Both the position numbers and the translations under genes were made by a program. A DNA stretch of 64,000 bases, from positions 1,798,001-1,862,000 of the forward strand of contig CM060187.1 in the NCBI GenBank assembly GCA_030549335.1. Direction: 5' to 3'. The notes beneath the pieces were generated by a model, which was not told the DNA's origin, did no database searches, and worked only from the letters and a program-made list of their open reading frames with translations. Shown one piece after another: positions 24,128 to 36,849 of the stretch (position 1 is its first letter; every line of letters starts with the position of its first letter). The DNA comes from Pontederia crassipes (lineage: Eukaryota > Streptophyta > Magnoliopsida > Commelinales > Pontederiaceae).

Positions 24128-25290
24128 TGAATTAATCTGAATTAAATTTTGAAAAGATACAAATCACCTGTTCTTTCTCATAAAAGAAGTAATTAATGAA
24201 TTTTAGATTATATAATAAGACTGGTTTACTTAAATCAATTAAAATGAACATATTTAGGACATAAGAGAAGAATTAAGTTGCATAAATTCAATATGATATC
24301 CACTATTTTTGTTGAAGATAATATTAATTATGATACTCAATAACATTCTATTTTATATTTTATTTAGATGTTTTTACCTGATATATTAGTTATTTGTATT
24401 TGGAGATATATTAATTATAACAAGCAATCAATAAAATTAATTTGAGGTCAAATTATATTGCATTTTCACAAATTCTAAAATCTAGCTCAAATTGTTTCGA
24501 GAAAAATGTTGGGGTGGTACTGCCCCATTAAAGGGTATTAAAGGGTATACTGACAAGTAGTTGGACATAAAATAGTTAATTACATGCATATATGACACAC
24601 TTAGTTATTATGAAGCGACATGTTAATTATTGTGTTGAAAGAAATTAATGAATCGTACACTACATAAAAAGTCTAATTTCTTAAATCAATTAAAATAACG
24701 ATATTTTGGAACAAAAGCAAATAGTCAAGCTTTCATAGATGACCAATAAAATTCTTAAGACAATCAATGCCTCTAGATGACTAACATAACATGATTGTGT
24801 TGTTTTGATATCTAAATTGTATGAAATTGAGAAATGTGGAGAAGGCATATCATGAGATGCTAATAGAGTTTCATAATAGTCCTACGGTAGAAACTTATTC
24901 GAAAAAATATGTCCAAATGAGAATGTTATATGCTTTTTGTTGTTTTAATAAAAAAATATCTTTTCAATGAATGTAATACCCTAACCAATTGACAATCTTA
25001 GAGTCTTTGTAAGTAACTGATAACTTCAAAATGATGAAAATCTATTTTTTGAAATCTTCTTGTTAATTATATAGCACAAATAATAGAACACTTTAAGATG
25101 GACTTGTTATACTTTAGCATAAAAAAGATTATATATTATTGATAATAGTTCGATGGAACCCTATTGAGAAGAGGTATTGTATCATCACAAAAAGCTATAG
25201 TGATCAATGTATTAGTGTTTCAGAAGCTTAATACAAAAGATGACACAAAAATTGAAGTATAAAGATGTCAACAAATTAACAAGAAGAATG
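24128..25290. repeat. Third copy of the repeat segment, right part (CACTA-free)
   Basis: Matches the flanks of the CACTA elements: the GTTGGGGTGGTACTGCCCCATTA block near 24508, the unoccupied site AAAAGTCTAATTTC (24668), then TTTTCAATGAATGTAATACC (24962) and GCTATAGTGATCAATGTA (25193), paralogous to 16305 and 16530. No gene. Confidence 0.7.
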
Positions 25291-25319
25291 TGGACACATA
25301 CCCAAGCTTTAGATCTTTA

Positions 25320-26200
25320 GTATATTGATCATTCAACCTTGGCTTGGTAGGACGCATTAAAAATCTGTGAGCTGGTGATGCAAAGCGGATAGTATCCTAC
25401 TGAGTATAGAGTTAAGCCACTACACTACTTTGATATTTCAGGACGTGTTTTGATAAAATCATGCAGGCCAAGATCCAAAGCGATGCATGAGACATGCTTT
25501 GGATTGATTCCATATTTTTATAAGTCATGAGAGATACGCTAAATATATATGGGAATATGACTTTCACCAGATATAACACGCTTTGATAAAATCGTGTGGG
25601 CCAAGGCCTAGAGCTAATAATATCATGCATTAATCAGGAATATTACATATGGTATTAGAACTATTTCACATGGACCTCTATGCATGATGGGGTGCGATCA
25701 CTCAATGACTTTGGGGAAAGGATGCATGAGACATGCCTTGAAATATGCATAAGTCACGAAAGATATGCTGGGTATATATGGGAATATGACCTTAATTAGG
25801 TATGATGTGTTTTGGTAAAACCATGTGGGTCAAAGCGGAAAATATCATACGCAAATGCAAGGATGCTACAAATGATATCAAAGCCACTGTGTGTGATTAA
25901 GCTTCTATTTTTATTACAATGGAGGGATGCCTTCAAGTCCCTAGTATCCTATTTAGGATAATTTGTTGCATGAATTTTACGTACTCCAACTAGAAAACTC
26001 TGCATCCTAGATTCGTGCAGGTAACCAAGATTACATATGGCATAATAATGAATAAAGTTGTGACATAGTTTTTGAATGTATTAGAATTTTAACGTAATTG
26101 ACTCTTTATATTTCATTAATTATTTATTTATAATAAAAAATATTAATGCATCATTTTAAATGTCTATCATTTAACATCATAGATTAAATTTCCAACCACA
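25320..26200 (+). repeat. Decayed LTR-like region with ~115-bp internal repeats
   Basis: Imperfect repeats of TTTTGATAAAATCATGCAGGCCAA and GATGCATGAGACATGC occur near 25450, 25580, 25720 and 25810. Near 26000 the text CCTAGATTCGTGCAGGTAACCAAGATTACATATGGC resembles the conserved TGGATCCGTGCAGG island of the gypsy LTRs in this window. No boundaries could be set. Confidence 0.4.
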
Positions 26201-26209
26201 GTGTGAAGC

Positions 26210-26521
26210 GCTATTCAAACTGATCATGATCTAATGACTCAATGTGTACGCGCAATGATTGTCCAGATCGGATCTACTGGCCAGCATACATCTCATGAGT
26301 TTTTGCATTTTCCTCTCTCTTTCAGTGATCTCTGTCCTCTCGAACCCCCACCAGCGTTGTCTCCTCGCTTCCCCCTCTCTCTATGTATCTCGATCTCTCG
26401 CCAACCTCTCTCTATCTCCCCCCTCTCTCCTCCCTCCCTCCCTCCCTCCCTCATGATCTCTCGAATGCCACCGCCGTTGTCATCAAAGAGGAGGTGGAGG
26501 GCGAATCGGAGGCATTTCCCC
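26210..26521. other. Pyrimidine-rich segment left of the full-length retrotransposon
   Basis: CT-rich low-complexity DNA with a CCCTCCCTCC run. It continues at 35838 after the retrotransposon. TCAAAGAGGAGGTGGAGGGC (26486) recurs as TCAAAGAGGAGGTGAAGGGC (35895), a small direct duplication. The open frames here (26234-26557, 26259-26456) reflect base composition. Confidence 0.6.
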
Positions 26522-28799
26522 TGTAACGACCCTGATTTTTCAGGATTTAATAAATAGATATTTTATTATTTTATTTTGGAAAATATTGTTATTAATATTA
26601 GTGTATTTATTAATTCCGAAAATAAAAATAAAAATTGGGGAGGAGTTTGATTTGTGATGGGATTAATTAATGAATTTCGAAATTTATTTAAGCTAGAATA
26701 AATCTGACTTAATTAAAGAGATAAAGATAAAAAGAGGATATAATTTGAGAAGGATTAGATATTATAGTTAGATTGTAATTGGAAAATTATAAACCTTATA
26801 AATAGATATATGAGGGCTGGTCAAAACTTATTTTCTGAGATTTTTATTTTGGTGCGCTCGGCATCAATATCTCGGCGAAAAAAAAAGGAAGTCGAACAGC
26901 GTCCGCGCGTCCGTACAGGTACGTAGGGGGGATTTCGTTTTCTATTGTGTCATGATATTTTACGATGCAATCTAGTTTGGAATTAGAATTATTACGGCCG
27001 CAATTATTGTTTGCTATTGCGACGTTGTTTACGGTAGTAAAGGAGGTAAAAAGAGAAAGAGTGTTTACGTCCGCAGAGAAAAAAAGGGGCGTAACGAGAG
27101 GGCGAGATTCACGTACAGATGGAAAGCAGTAAAAGCAAGAAAAAAAAGAATGAGAGGGGAAAACGGATTGACCGTAAAGAAAAAAAAGGAGAAAAGTTAG
27201 ATAGAAGGGTTTTACGGCCGAGAAGAGGGGTTGAGAAGAAATAAAAAAAAGAAAGAATGTTTACGACCGAGAAGTTAGGAGAGAGAGAATTAGAGAGAAA
27301 GAGGAATCATCTGCATATTACGGCCAAGAAGTTGGGAGAGAGAGTATTAGAGAGAGAAAGGAGAAAACATTGAGAGAAAAAAAGGGAAAAGTTAGGATTT
27401 ACGAGCGTAATGGAATAGAGATGTAGAGAGAGAAAGGTTAAAAAAAAGGATGGAGTTTACGACCGTAACGGATAGGGGGTAAATTTGGAGAGAGAATTAG
27501 AAAAAAAGGAAAAAGAAAATAGGTTGGAATTATATAGAGAGAAGATATTCTTCTTATTTTAATTATTTGTATTTTTCGGCAAGGAAATTCTCTCGGCCAA
27601 TAAGAAAAAAAGGAAAGAAATTCTAATTTTATTTCTTCATTTTTCGAGAAGGAATTTACCTTTAGTTTGTTGCTATTATTATTATTGGTATTATTATTGG
27701 TTGCATCGATTATATTATTGATGATTGTATTGTTGGCTTTTTTTTGGTTCAGGTCTTGTCTAACATAATTGATAATTTATTAAAGATAGACATTTTAGGT
27801 AAACAAGATAAAAGACGAAAGCTACTGGGCCCATGTCTACTGATTGCCACTAAGTCGGGACCAATTGAATTGAATTGAATTGAACGGGGCAGATAGTGTA
27901 AAAGCTATGCATGTCCCGTGTATGGCCACTCGTCCCCCACCATACACGAACCCATTGAATTGTATCGGGCTTGCCGTGGCACTGATCCCCCACTGGCCTG
28001 CATGAAAGTGGCATTGTGTCCCTTAATTGACTGAGCGCTCCTCATTGAATTGGATAACTCCGAACATTGAAAATCGAATCGAATTGAATTGAATTGAAAT
28101 TGGAATTGAAGTGAATGGAATTAAATCATGGTCATTTGGATATATTGGCATGGAGTTGACAATTATTATTGCCCTATTGAATTGAATTGTTATTGATCAA
28201 TGACCATTGATTATCGAATTGAAAATTGTTAATTGAATATTGATCTATTAATCAGGCAATTGATAATTATTAATTGAAAAAAAATTATTATTGATTTACA
28301 TTGGTCTGTTGACCATAGCCTAATATATTGTTCATATTGATAAATTGTTAATTGATTAATTGTATTGACTGTTCAATCGACTCATTATTGATTTTATCTT
28401 ATTTTCGATTGAGCATATTGATTGTCTTTTAGACCCTACGTACTGAGTATTTTTATACTCAGATATTTCCCTGTACCTGGATCCGTGCAGGTGAGAGAGC
28501 TATAGATGATGGTCCTGCAGGTGGCTACGCTCAGTGACAGACAGATATTGCATATGGCATTAGATCTAGTGATTTAGTTTTATTATTTCCGCACTTATTA
28601 GAATTGTAAACTCGTGGATGTTTTAGCATTTCGATTATTATGGATTATTAGTTATTATTTTTGAAAAGTCTTCCGCATTTATGTTTTATATTCTGCACTT
28701 TATAGATTTTATTCTGCAAAAATATTTTATAGAAAATTGAGTAGCGCCTCTGGGACGACTCTGAGCATGTGAAAGTCACGTGGGTCTCGGGGTGTTACA
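26522..28799 (+). repeat. 5' LTR of the full-length gypsy element (2278 bp)
   Basis: Starts TGTAACGACCCTGATTTTTC and ends GGGGTGTTACA. It contains a purine-rich zone (27000-27540), a zone of ATTGAATTGAA repeats (27860-28400), GACCCTACGTACTGAGTAT (28432) and TGGATCCGTGCAGGTGAGAG (28478). Open frames within it are not genes. Confidence 0.93.
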
Positions 28800-28802
28800 G
28801 AA

Positions 28803-28814
28803 GGTATCAGAGCC
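28803..28814 (+). other. Primer-binding site (tRNA-iMet type)
   Basis: GGTATCAGAGCC begins three bases after the 5' LTR end. It matches the plant initiator tRNA-Met primer site TGGTATCAGAGCC except for the first base. Confidence 0.88.
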
Positions 28815-28995
28815 TAAGGAGAGACACTTCTTAGCTGTCTCTAAATAGGTAGAATTGAGTCCATGTGCAACTGTCACGAGCAACCACTGCAGCCATCCAG
28901 TAGGGTCAAGTAAGTATTGGATTGTGCTATATATTATTGAGCTCACACTTATGAATTTTATTGTTATTGTTGTATGAGAACAGATTCCTCCTAAG

Positions 28996-30153
28996 ATGGT
29001 ATTTCCGAATCAGATACCACGAGCTCTCAGAAGTGGGTCACAGCGGGCCGGTCAGGAGGCCCAAGGTTCTCAACCTAATAATCAACGTGCTCTGAGCTAA
29101 GAAATGAGTAGACAACAAGTTAATGGCTTCCAAGTGAATCAGGCCCAGGCTAATGGGTACCGAGAGGAACAACTGAGACGGGGACTACTACCATCGGAGT
29201 TCCACTCTGTGCACACTGAGTACTCGAGTCCCAATGTGCCACCACATCATTATCGTAAAGACACCATTGAGCGGTTCCTCAGGTTGCAGCCCCCTCGGTT
29301 CAACGGGAAGGGTGACTTTGAGGATGCAGAGGAATGGATTGAGGAGATAGAATAGATATTCCTTGAGATGGATTGCGGCGAGGACCGCAAGATGATCTAC
29401 GCCACAAGAAAACTGACGGCAGATGCCAGAGATTGGTGGAAGGCCACCAAGCTCACTACGTTCTCCGGCCAGGACCACATCACCTGGGGAGAATTCAAGA
29501 AGGCGTTCGAGAATCGCTACATACCTGCCTATGAAAGGGGCAAGAAGCAGAAGGAGTACCTGACACTCCAACATGGTACTATGATTATAAAGCAGTACCT
29601 TTCTAAGTTTCTAAGCCTAGAGAAGTACTCCACCTTACAGTAGTCAGAACTTGATCGAGTGAAGCGTTGGGTGGATGGCCTGAAATCCAACCTCAGAGAA
29701 AGGGTGAAGGGGGGTAACTGCCAGACCCTCCAATTTGCTGAAGAATTTGCCATTTATCTAGAAGATGGTGATAAGACAATTGACAAGCAATAAAGCCAAG
29801 CATCGGCCAATCAGTATCAGAACAGATATGGAAACAGAGATAGAAGATAGACTAGGCGAGATCCCCGCCGCAGAGATGATCGCAATTTGGGAAGACCATA
29901 TTCAGCGAGGAATGAGCCTCAACCGCCTAGAGCACCGTGCAACTACTGCCACAGAATGCATCCCGGTGAGTGCTACCGGAGAACTGGAGCATGCCTGAAC
30001 TGTGGTAAGGTGGGCCATTTCGCTAGAGAATGCAAAGAGCCGAGGCGTGCTGGACCTCCTCCGCAACGTAACGACGGACCACCTAGAATGGCGCAAGGCC
30101 GAGTATACAACATGAAGCCTGCAGACGAGCAAAGGACGAATGACACCATCTAA
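28996..30153 (+). pseudogene. gag of the full-length gypsy element (with stops)
   Basis: The frame opens with ATG 28996 (MVFPNQIPRALRS) and continues through the capsid-like part (IERFLRLQPPRFNGKGD, DARDWWKATKL, WGEFKKAFENRYIP near 29370-29530). It ends with a CCHC zinc knuckle, CLNCGKVGHFAREC (about 29995-30036), that binds nucleic acid. Stops in the same frame lie at 29098 (TAA), 29353 (TAG), 29641 (TAG), 29791 (TAA) and 30151 (TAA). All five lie in one frame, so decay here is by nonsense changes, mostly explicable as C-to-T or G-to-A transitions. Confidence 0.9.
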
Positions 30154-33100
30154 GGTACGCTAAAAATTGATGGTGTTCATGCTAATATTCTCTTTGATTC
30201 AGGTGCTACACATTCGTTCATATCGGAGCAATTCGCTCCGTTATTGAGCATAAAGCCACAAGCGACTAGTTTTTCACTTGACATTGGCACACCTCTGGGG
30301 TCCATCGTTACCCAGAAGTACATCCCCATGGTGCCGGTCGAAATGGAAGGCAAGAACTTCTCCGCAGACTTTATCATCATTCCGATCAGGGACTACGATG
30401 TGGTGTTGGGTATGGACTGGTTGTCCTACCATGACGCCTACCTACATTGCCGAGCAAAGAAGATACTGATCGGAACGCCAGGAGGACCTCAGACTGTTGT
30501 CAGAGGTACACCACTAGAGAGGGGCAACATCCTAGTGTCAGCTTTAAAGACACAAAAGATGCTGAAGAAAGGATGCCGGGGTTTCCTGGCAAGTGTGATC
30601 AAGACAGACAGAGTTGAAGTAGATCGAGATAGCATTGCTGTGGTGAAGGAGTTTTCAGATGTCTTTCCATATGACGTTTCAGGATTGCCATCACGACGGG
30701 AGATTGACTTCTGCATTGACTTGGTGCCGGGCACGACACCTATATCAAAGGCTCATTGTCGAATGGCTCCAGCGGAAATGCTAGAATTGAAGACCAAAAT
30801 CCAGGAGTTGCTGGATAAGGGATTCATTCGACCGAGCGTTTCTCCATGGGGCGCTCCGGTATTGTTTGTAAAGAAGAATGACGGGTCGATGAGGCTGTGC
30901 ATAGACTATCGGATGTTGAACAAGGTCACAATCAAGAACAAGTATCCACTACCAAGAATCGATGACCTGTTCGACCAATTATCTTCGGCAAAGGTATTCT
31001 CGAAGATTGATCTGAGAAGTGGCTATCATCAACTATGAATCACTGATGATGATGTGCCGAAGACTCCTTTCAGAACAAGATACGGGCATTATGAGTTCTT
31101 AGTGATGTCATTTGGGCTGACCAATGCCCCCGCAGCTTTCATGGACTTGATGAACAGTGTTCAGGACATACTTGGACAAGTTCGTAATCGTCTTCATCGA
31201 CGACATTCTTATATATTCGTCGAGCCCAGAAGAACACGAGGAACATCTAAGAGTTGTGCTACAGACCTTACGGGAGCACAAATTGTACGCCAAATTCTCA
31301 AAATGTGAGTTTTGGTTGAAAGAGATTATGTTCCTCCGGCATATTATCAGTGAAGATGGAATATCGGTAGATCCTGCAAAGGTGGAAGCGGTTGCCAACT
31401 GGGCACAACCGAAAAATGCATAAGAGATTAGAAGCTTTCTCGGACTTGCTGGATATTACAGAAGATTCATTCAGGACTTTTCCAAAATTGCATCGCCACT
31501 AACAAATCTCACTAAAAAAGGCATCAAGTATGAATGGTCACAGATGTGTGAAGATAACTTTCAAGAGTTAAAGAAGAGACTGACAACGGCGCCCATTCTG
31601 ACCATACCTTCAAGCCAAGGAGGTTATGTCATATATAGCGATGCATGCGGCACTGGTTTGGGATGCGTCTTGATGCAACACGAGAAGGTCATTGCATATG
31701 CATCAAGACAATTAAAGAAGTATGAGAAGAATTATCCGACGCATGATCTCGAATTAGCAGCTGTGGTCTTCGCCCTCAAAATTTGGCGACACTATTTATA
31801 TGGCGAAGAGTTCGAAATCTTCACAGACCACAAGAGCTTGAAATACATCTTCTCTCAAAAAGACTTGAATATGCGTTAGAGGAGGTGGATTGAGTTTCTG
31901 AAGGATTATGAGTTTGCTATCAGCTATCATCCAGGGAAGGCAAACTCAGTTGCTGACGCACTTAGTAAAAAATGGGGAGGATCACTCGCATGCCTAAGAG
32001 TGAGTCGTTGGAACATGATTGACTGCATTATCCAAGTCAGTCCAGTGACTAGAAGCGACGGCATACGAATTATGGCACACCTCGGCATGCAACCCGAGCT
32101 ACTATTGAAGATAGGCAAAGCACAACCAAACGATAACGAGTACAACCACCTACTCAAGTTGTGCGAAAAGATTTCTACAGATTTTTCGGTCACAGATGGA
32201 GTGATCAGATATAGAGGACGATTGTGGGTCCCTGAGTATGAAGCATTGAGAAGACAATTGTTGGATGAATGCCACAAGTCAGAATTCACCATTCATCCTG
32301 GAAGCACGAAGATGTTCAAAGACTTGCAATAGACCTTCTGGTGGAATAATATGAAGAAGGATGTGGCTGAGTATGTTGCAAGATGCCTAGTATGCCAACA
32401 AGTGAAAGTGGAACATCAGAGACCTTACGGTGTACTACAAGAACTTGGAATCCCACAATGGAAATGAGAAAAGGTGACTATGGATTTCGTCACTGGGCTT
32501 CCAAGAATCAACAAGGCCATGATGCAATATGGGTGGTGGTGGACCGGTTTAGCAAGGCAGCCCATCCCCATCAAATGGAAACAGTCTGTCGAAAGTCTGA
32601 TGGACATTTATATTAAGGAGGTTATCCGACTACATAGAGTGACAATCTCCATTGTGTCGGATAGAGATCCACGATTTACGGCCAAATTTTGGCGGAGCAT
32701 CCAGAGTGCTTTTGGAACAAAATTAAATTTCAGTACTGCGTTCCATCCTCAGACGGACGGGCAATCTGAACGGACGATTCAGACATTAGAAGACATGCTC
32801 CGTGCATGTGCATTGGACTGGAGTGGCAGTTGGGACACGCACCTCCCACTGATCGAGTTCGCATACAATAACAGTTACCACTCCAGCATAGGCATGACAC
32901 CATTTGCAGCCATGTATGGAAGGCCTTGTCGCTCCCCCATCTGTTGGAGTGAGGTGGGAGGACGACAATTCTTATCAGAGGAGTTAATGAAGCAAATCAA
33001 GGAAGATGCTAAAAAAGTTCGCCTTATTAGAGAGAGGTTGAAAACAACATTCACAAGACAGAAAACATATGTTGACAAGAAGAGAAGAGAACAAATTTTT

Positions 33101-33523
33101 AAAGTGGGAGATCGAGTTATGTTAAAAGTTTCTCCAATGAAAGGGGTAATGAGATTCAGCAAGAAGGATAAGTTGAGTCCAAGATATGTTGGCCCCTTCG
33201 AAGTACTTACATTGATCGGAGATGCAGCTTGCAGGTTGGTGTTGCCTCCATCATATGGACATGTGCATAATGTCTTTCACGTGTCAATGTTGCGCAAGTA
33301 CCAACATGATGATGCTAATGTGGTGAATATGGAGGAACCAAATTTAAATGTAGATCTAACATATGCTGAGCAGCCTATAGAAGTCTTGGAGTACCAAACT
33401 AAGCATATGAAGAATAAAATGGTACCCATGGTGAGGGTGGCCTGGACACATCATAGAGATGAAGATGCCACCTGGGAATTAGAAGAAGAGACGAGAAAGA
33501 ATTTTTCTGAGTTATTTAGATAA
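30154..33523 (+). pseudogene. pol of the full-length gypsy element: protease, RT, RNase H, integrase
   Basis: Protease has DSGATHSF near 30199. Reverse transcriptase spans about 30800-31400 ([31 protein letters not shown], catalytic FIDDILIYS near 31190). RNase H has [10 protein letters not shown] (near 31636) and [11 protein letters not shown]. Integrase has a zinc region HPGSTKMFKDL...CLVCQQVK (about 32290-32405), VVVDRFSKAAH, SDRDPRF (near 32660) and the glutamate in QSERTIQTLE (near 32765). A chromodomain-like tail (ATWELEEETR) ends at 33523. Stops lie at 31036, 31421, 31877, 32330 and 32465. A frame change near 31155 moves pol to the next frame, and a compensated pair affects about 32510-32590. 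Protease starts directly after gag in the same frame, so the ancestor probably made one Gag-Pol protein. Confidence 0.93.
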
Positions 33524-33569
33524 GATAATATAATTCTTTTTATTCAAATTCGAGAACGAATTTATTTTT

Positions 33570-33582
33570 AAGGAGGTTATAA
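33570..33582 (+). other. Polypurine tract next to the 3' LTR
   Basis: AAGGAGG followed by TTATAA sits directly before the 3' LTR. The same motif precedes the LTR at 1870. It is the expected plus-strand priming site. Confidence 0.7.
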
Positions 33583-35832
33583 TGTAACGACCCTGATTTT
33601 TCAGGATTTAATAAATAGATATTTTATTATTTTATTTTGGAAAATATTGTTATTAATATTAGTGTATTTATTAATTCCGAAAATAAAAATAAAAATTGGG
33701 GAGGAGTTTGATTTGTGATGGGATTAATTAATGAATTTCGAAATTTATTTAAGCTAGAATAAATAAGACTTAGTTAAAGAGATAAAGATGAAAAGAGGAT
33801 AAAATTTGAGAAGGATTAGATATTATAGTTAGATTGTAATTGGAAAATTATAACCCTTATAAATAGATATATGAGGGCTGGTCAAAACTTATTTTGGTGC
33901 GCTCGACATCGATATCTCGGCGGAAAAAAAGGAAGTCGAACAACGTCCGCGCGTCCGTACAGGTACGTAGGGGGATTCCATTTTCTATTGTGTCGTGATA
34001 TTTTACGGTGCAATCTAGTTTGGAATTAGAATTATTACGGCCGCAATTTTTGTTTGCTATTGCGACGTTGTTTACGGTAGTAAAGGAGGTAAAAAGAGAA
34101 AGAGCGTTTACGCTCGCAGAGAAAAAAAGGGGCGTAACGAGAGGGCGAGATTCACGTACAGATGGAAAGCAGTAAAAGCAAGAAAAAAAAAGAATGAGAG
34201 GGGAAAACAGATTGACCGTAAAGAAAAAAAAGGAGAAAAATTAGATAGAAGGGTTTTATGGCCGAGAAGATGGGTTGAGAAGAAAAAAAAAGAAAGAGTG
34301 TTTACGGCCAAGAAGTTAGGAGAGAGAGAACTAGAGAGAAAGAGGAATCATCTGCATATTACGACCGAGAAGTTGGGAGAGAGAGTATTAGAGAGAGAAA
34401 GGAGAAAACAATGAGAGAAAAAAAGGGAAAAGTTAGGATTTACGGGCGTAATGGAATAGAGATGTAGAGAGAGAAAGGTTAAAAAAAAGGATGGAGTTTA
34501 CGGCGGTAACGGACAGGGGGTAAATTTGGAGAGAGAATTAGAAAAAAAAGGAAAAAGAAAATAGGTTGGAATTATAGAGAGAGAAGATATTCTTCTTATT
34601 TTAATTATTTGTATTTTTCGGCAAGGAAATTCTCTCGGCCAATAAGAAAAAAAGGAAAGAAATTCTAATTTTATTTCTTCATTTTTCCGAGAAGGAATTT
34701 ACCTTTAGTTTGTTGCTATTATTATTATTGGTTGCATCGATTATATTATTGATGATTGTATTGTTGGCTTTTTTTTGGTTCAGGTCTTGTCTAACATAAT
34801 TGATAATTTATTAAAGATAGACATTTTAGGTAAACAAGATAAAAGACGAAAGCTACTGGGCCCATGTCTACTGATTGCCACTAAGCCGGGACCAATTGAA
34901 TTGAATTGAATTAAATGGGGCAGATAGTGTAAAAGCTATGCATGTCCCGTGTATGGCCACTCGTCCCCCACCATACACGAACCCATTGAATTATATCGGA
35001 CTTGCCGTGGCACTGATCCCCCACTGGCCTGCATGAAAGTGACATGGTGTCCCTTAATTGACTGAACGCTCCTCATTGAATTGGATAACTCCGAACATTG
35101 AAAATCGAATCGAATTGAATTGAATTGAAATTGGAATTGAAGTGGATGGAATTAAATCATGGTCATTTGGATATATTGGCATGGAGTTGGCAATTATTAT
35201 TGCCCTATTGAATTGAACTGTTATTGGCCAATGACCATTGATTATCGAATTGGAAATTGTTAATTGAATATTGATCTATTAATCAGGTAATTGATAATTA
35301 TTAATTGAAAAAAAATTGTTATTGATTTACATTGGTCTGTTGACCATAGCCTAATATATTATTCATATTGATAAATTATTAATTGATTAATTGTATTGAC
35401 TGTTCAATCGACTCATTATTGATTTTATCTTATTTTCGATTGAGCATATTGATTGTCTTTTAGACCCTACGTACTGAATATTTTTATACTCAAAGATATT
35501 TCCCTGTAACTGGATTCGTGCAGGCGAGAGAGCTATAGATGATGGTCATGCAGGTGGTTACGCTCAGTGACAGATAGATGTTGCACATGGCAGTAGATCT
35601 AGTGATTTAGTTTTATTATTTCCGCACTTATTAGAATTGTAAACTCATGGATGTTTTAGCATTTCGATTATTATGGATTATTAGTTATTATTTTTGAAAA
35701 GTCTTCCGCATTTATGTTTTATATTTTGCACTTTATAAATTTTATTCCGCAAAAATATTTTATAGAAAATTGAGTAGCGCCTCTAGGACGATTCTGAGCA
35801 CGTGAAAGTCACGTGGGTCTCGGGATGTTACA
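33583..35832 (+). repeat. 3' LTR of the full-length gypsy element (2250 bp)
   Basis: Collinear with 26522-28799. It lacks about 17 bp (CTGAGATTTTTATTT region) near 33890 and has scattered substitutions, for example AATAAATAAGACTTAG for AATAAATCTGACTTAA. It ends CGGGATGTTACA, followed by TCCCC. Confidence 0.93.
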
Positions 35833-35837
35833 TCCCC

Positions 35838-36840
35838 TCTCTCTTTGTCTCTCTTTCTCTTGTGATCTCTCTTGAACACTATCACTAGTTATGTCAAAGA
35901 GGAGGTGAAGGGCAAGCCGTTGCATGATCTCTCTCTCCTAGATCTCTCTCTCTCTCTCTCTGATATCGTTGATGGCCGAGCCGCGGTGGATTAAAGCACA
36001 CCAGAGTGCGCCACACTGGCGCCCTGGGCACGATGTCTGAGAAGAAGAGTCGTGTGACATTGAAAATCTCGCGAGACGTAGTTTCACCGTGCGATGCAAT
36101 CTGGACTTATAATTTTAGTTATCAAGCCATCTCCTCCTTTCAAGCCATCTTATAATTTTTACCATATATATATAAAACTAGGAAAATCGATTGCGCTTCA
36201 CGCAATTGACAAATGTGCGATAATGTTAATTATTTATCATGGGGGAGAACATTACACAAAGGATGCATTTATCTCTCACCATAAAAACACATATATATCA
36301 TATACAAAGATATATTCTAAGTTTAAAAATTGATAAACCCATGTGCATGGCAGGAAAAGATATAAGACAATTTTATTTTAAAAAATTGGTGAAACTCTAT
36401 TATTTCATACTAATATTCTCTAAATGATGAAAATATGATTTCACATATCATTTATCAAATACAAAAAACAACAAATATCAGTTTAAAATATATTTAAATC
36501 AAATCATCAAAATACAACAAAGAGAAATTAAGAAGTTATTGGATTAGAATTAATTAATGTTAAATAATTAAATTTGATGAAGGGAATAGAACAAATGGTC
36601 TACGCTAAGATTAATGGATTATAATGATATTTAAGTGGTAGTGGATTGCAATATTAGTTTTAAAGTTAGTTAATAATATTTATTACGTCAAATGGATTAC
36701 GATGGAATACTAAGAGATTATGACATATTAAATGATGGATCATGAACTTTAATTGTCAGTAGATGAATAAAGAATTTAAAAAAATTAAGATTGAAGGCTA
36801 TAATAAATTAGACAAGGAAAATATAATAAATAAATAATAT
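35838..36840. other. Intergenic stretch, no gene recognised
   Basis: Begins as the right half of the CT-rich target region (runs of CTCTCT to about 35962). It continues as AT-rich DNA with short frames (36094-36333, 36239-36427) that show no recognisable protein features. Confidence 0.5.
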
Positions 36841-36849
36841 AATAAATAA

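Larger units (their letters stand above)
26522..35832 (+). mobile_element. Full-length Ty3/gypsy chromovirus retrotransposon, coding-defective
   Basis: 9311 bp with LTRs at both ends (26522-28799 and 33583-35832), each TGTAAC...GTTACA, and a perfect 5-bp target duplication TCCCC (26517-26521, 35833-35837). The internal region holds a primer-binding site, gag, and pol in the order protease, RT, RNase H, integrase, which is the Ty3/gypsy order, then a degenerate chromodomain-like tail. Long LTRs, the iMet primer site and this tail fit chromoviruses of the Tekay/Del type; the clade is inference. The LTRs differ by a few percent where I compared them, plus a ~17-bp deletion in the 3' LTR, so the insertion is not recent. 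Ten in-frame stops and several frameshifts make it non-autonomous. Confidence 0.95.

Noticed and set aside
26234..26557. Proline/serine-rich frames
   Set aside because: Produced by CT-rich low-complexity DNA, and one frame runs into the retrotransposon LTR.
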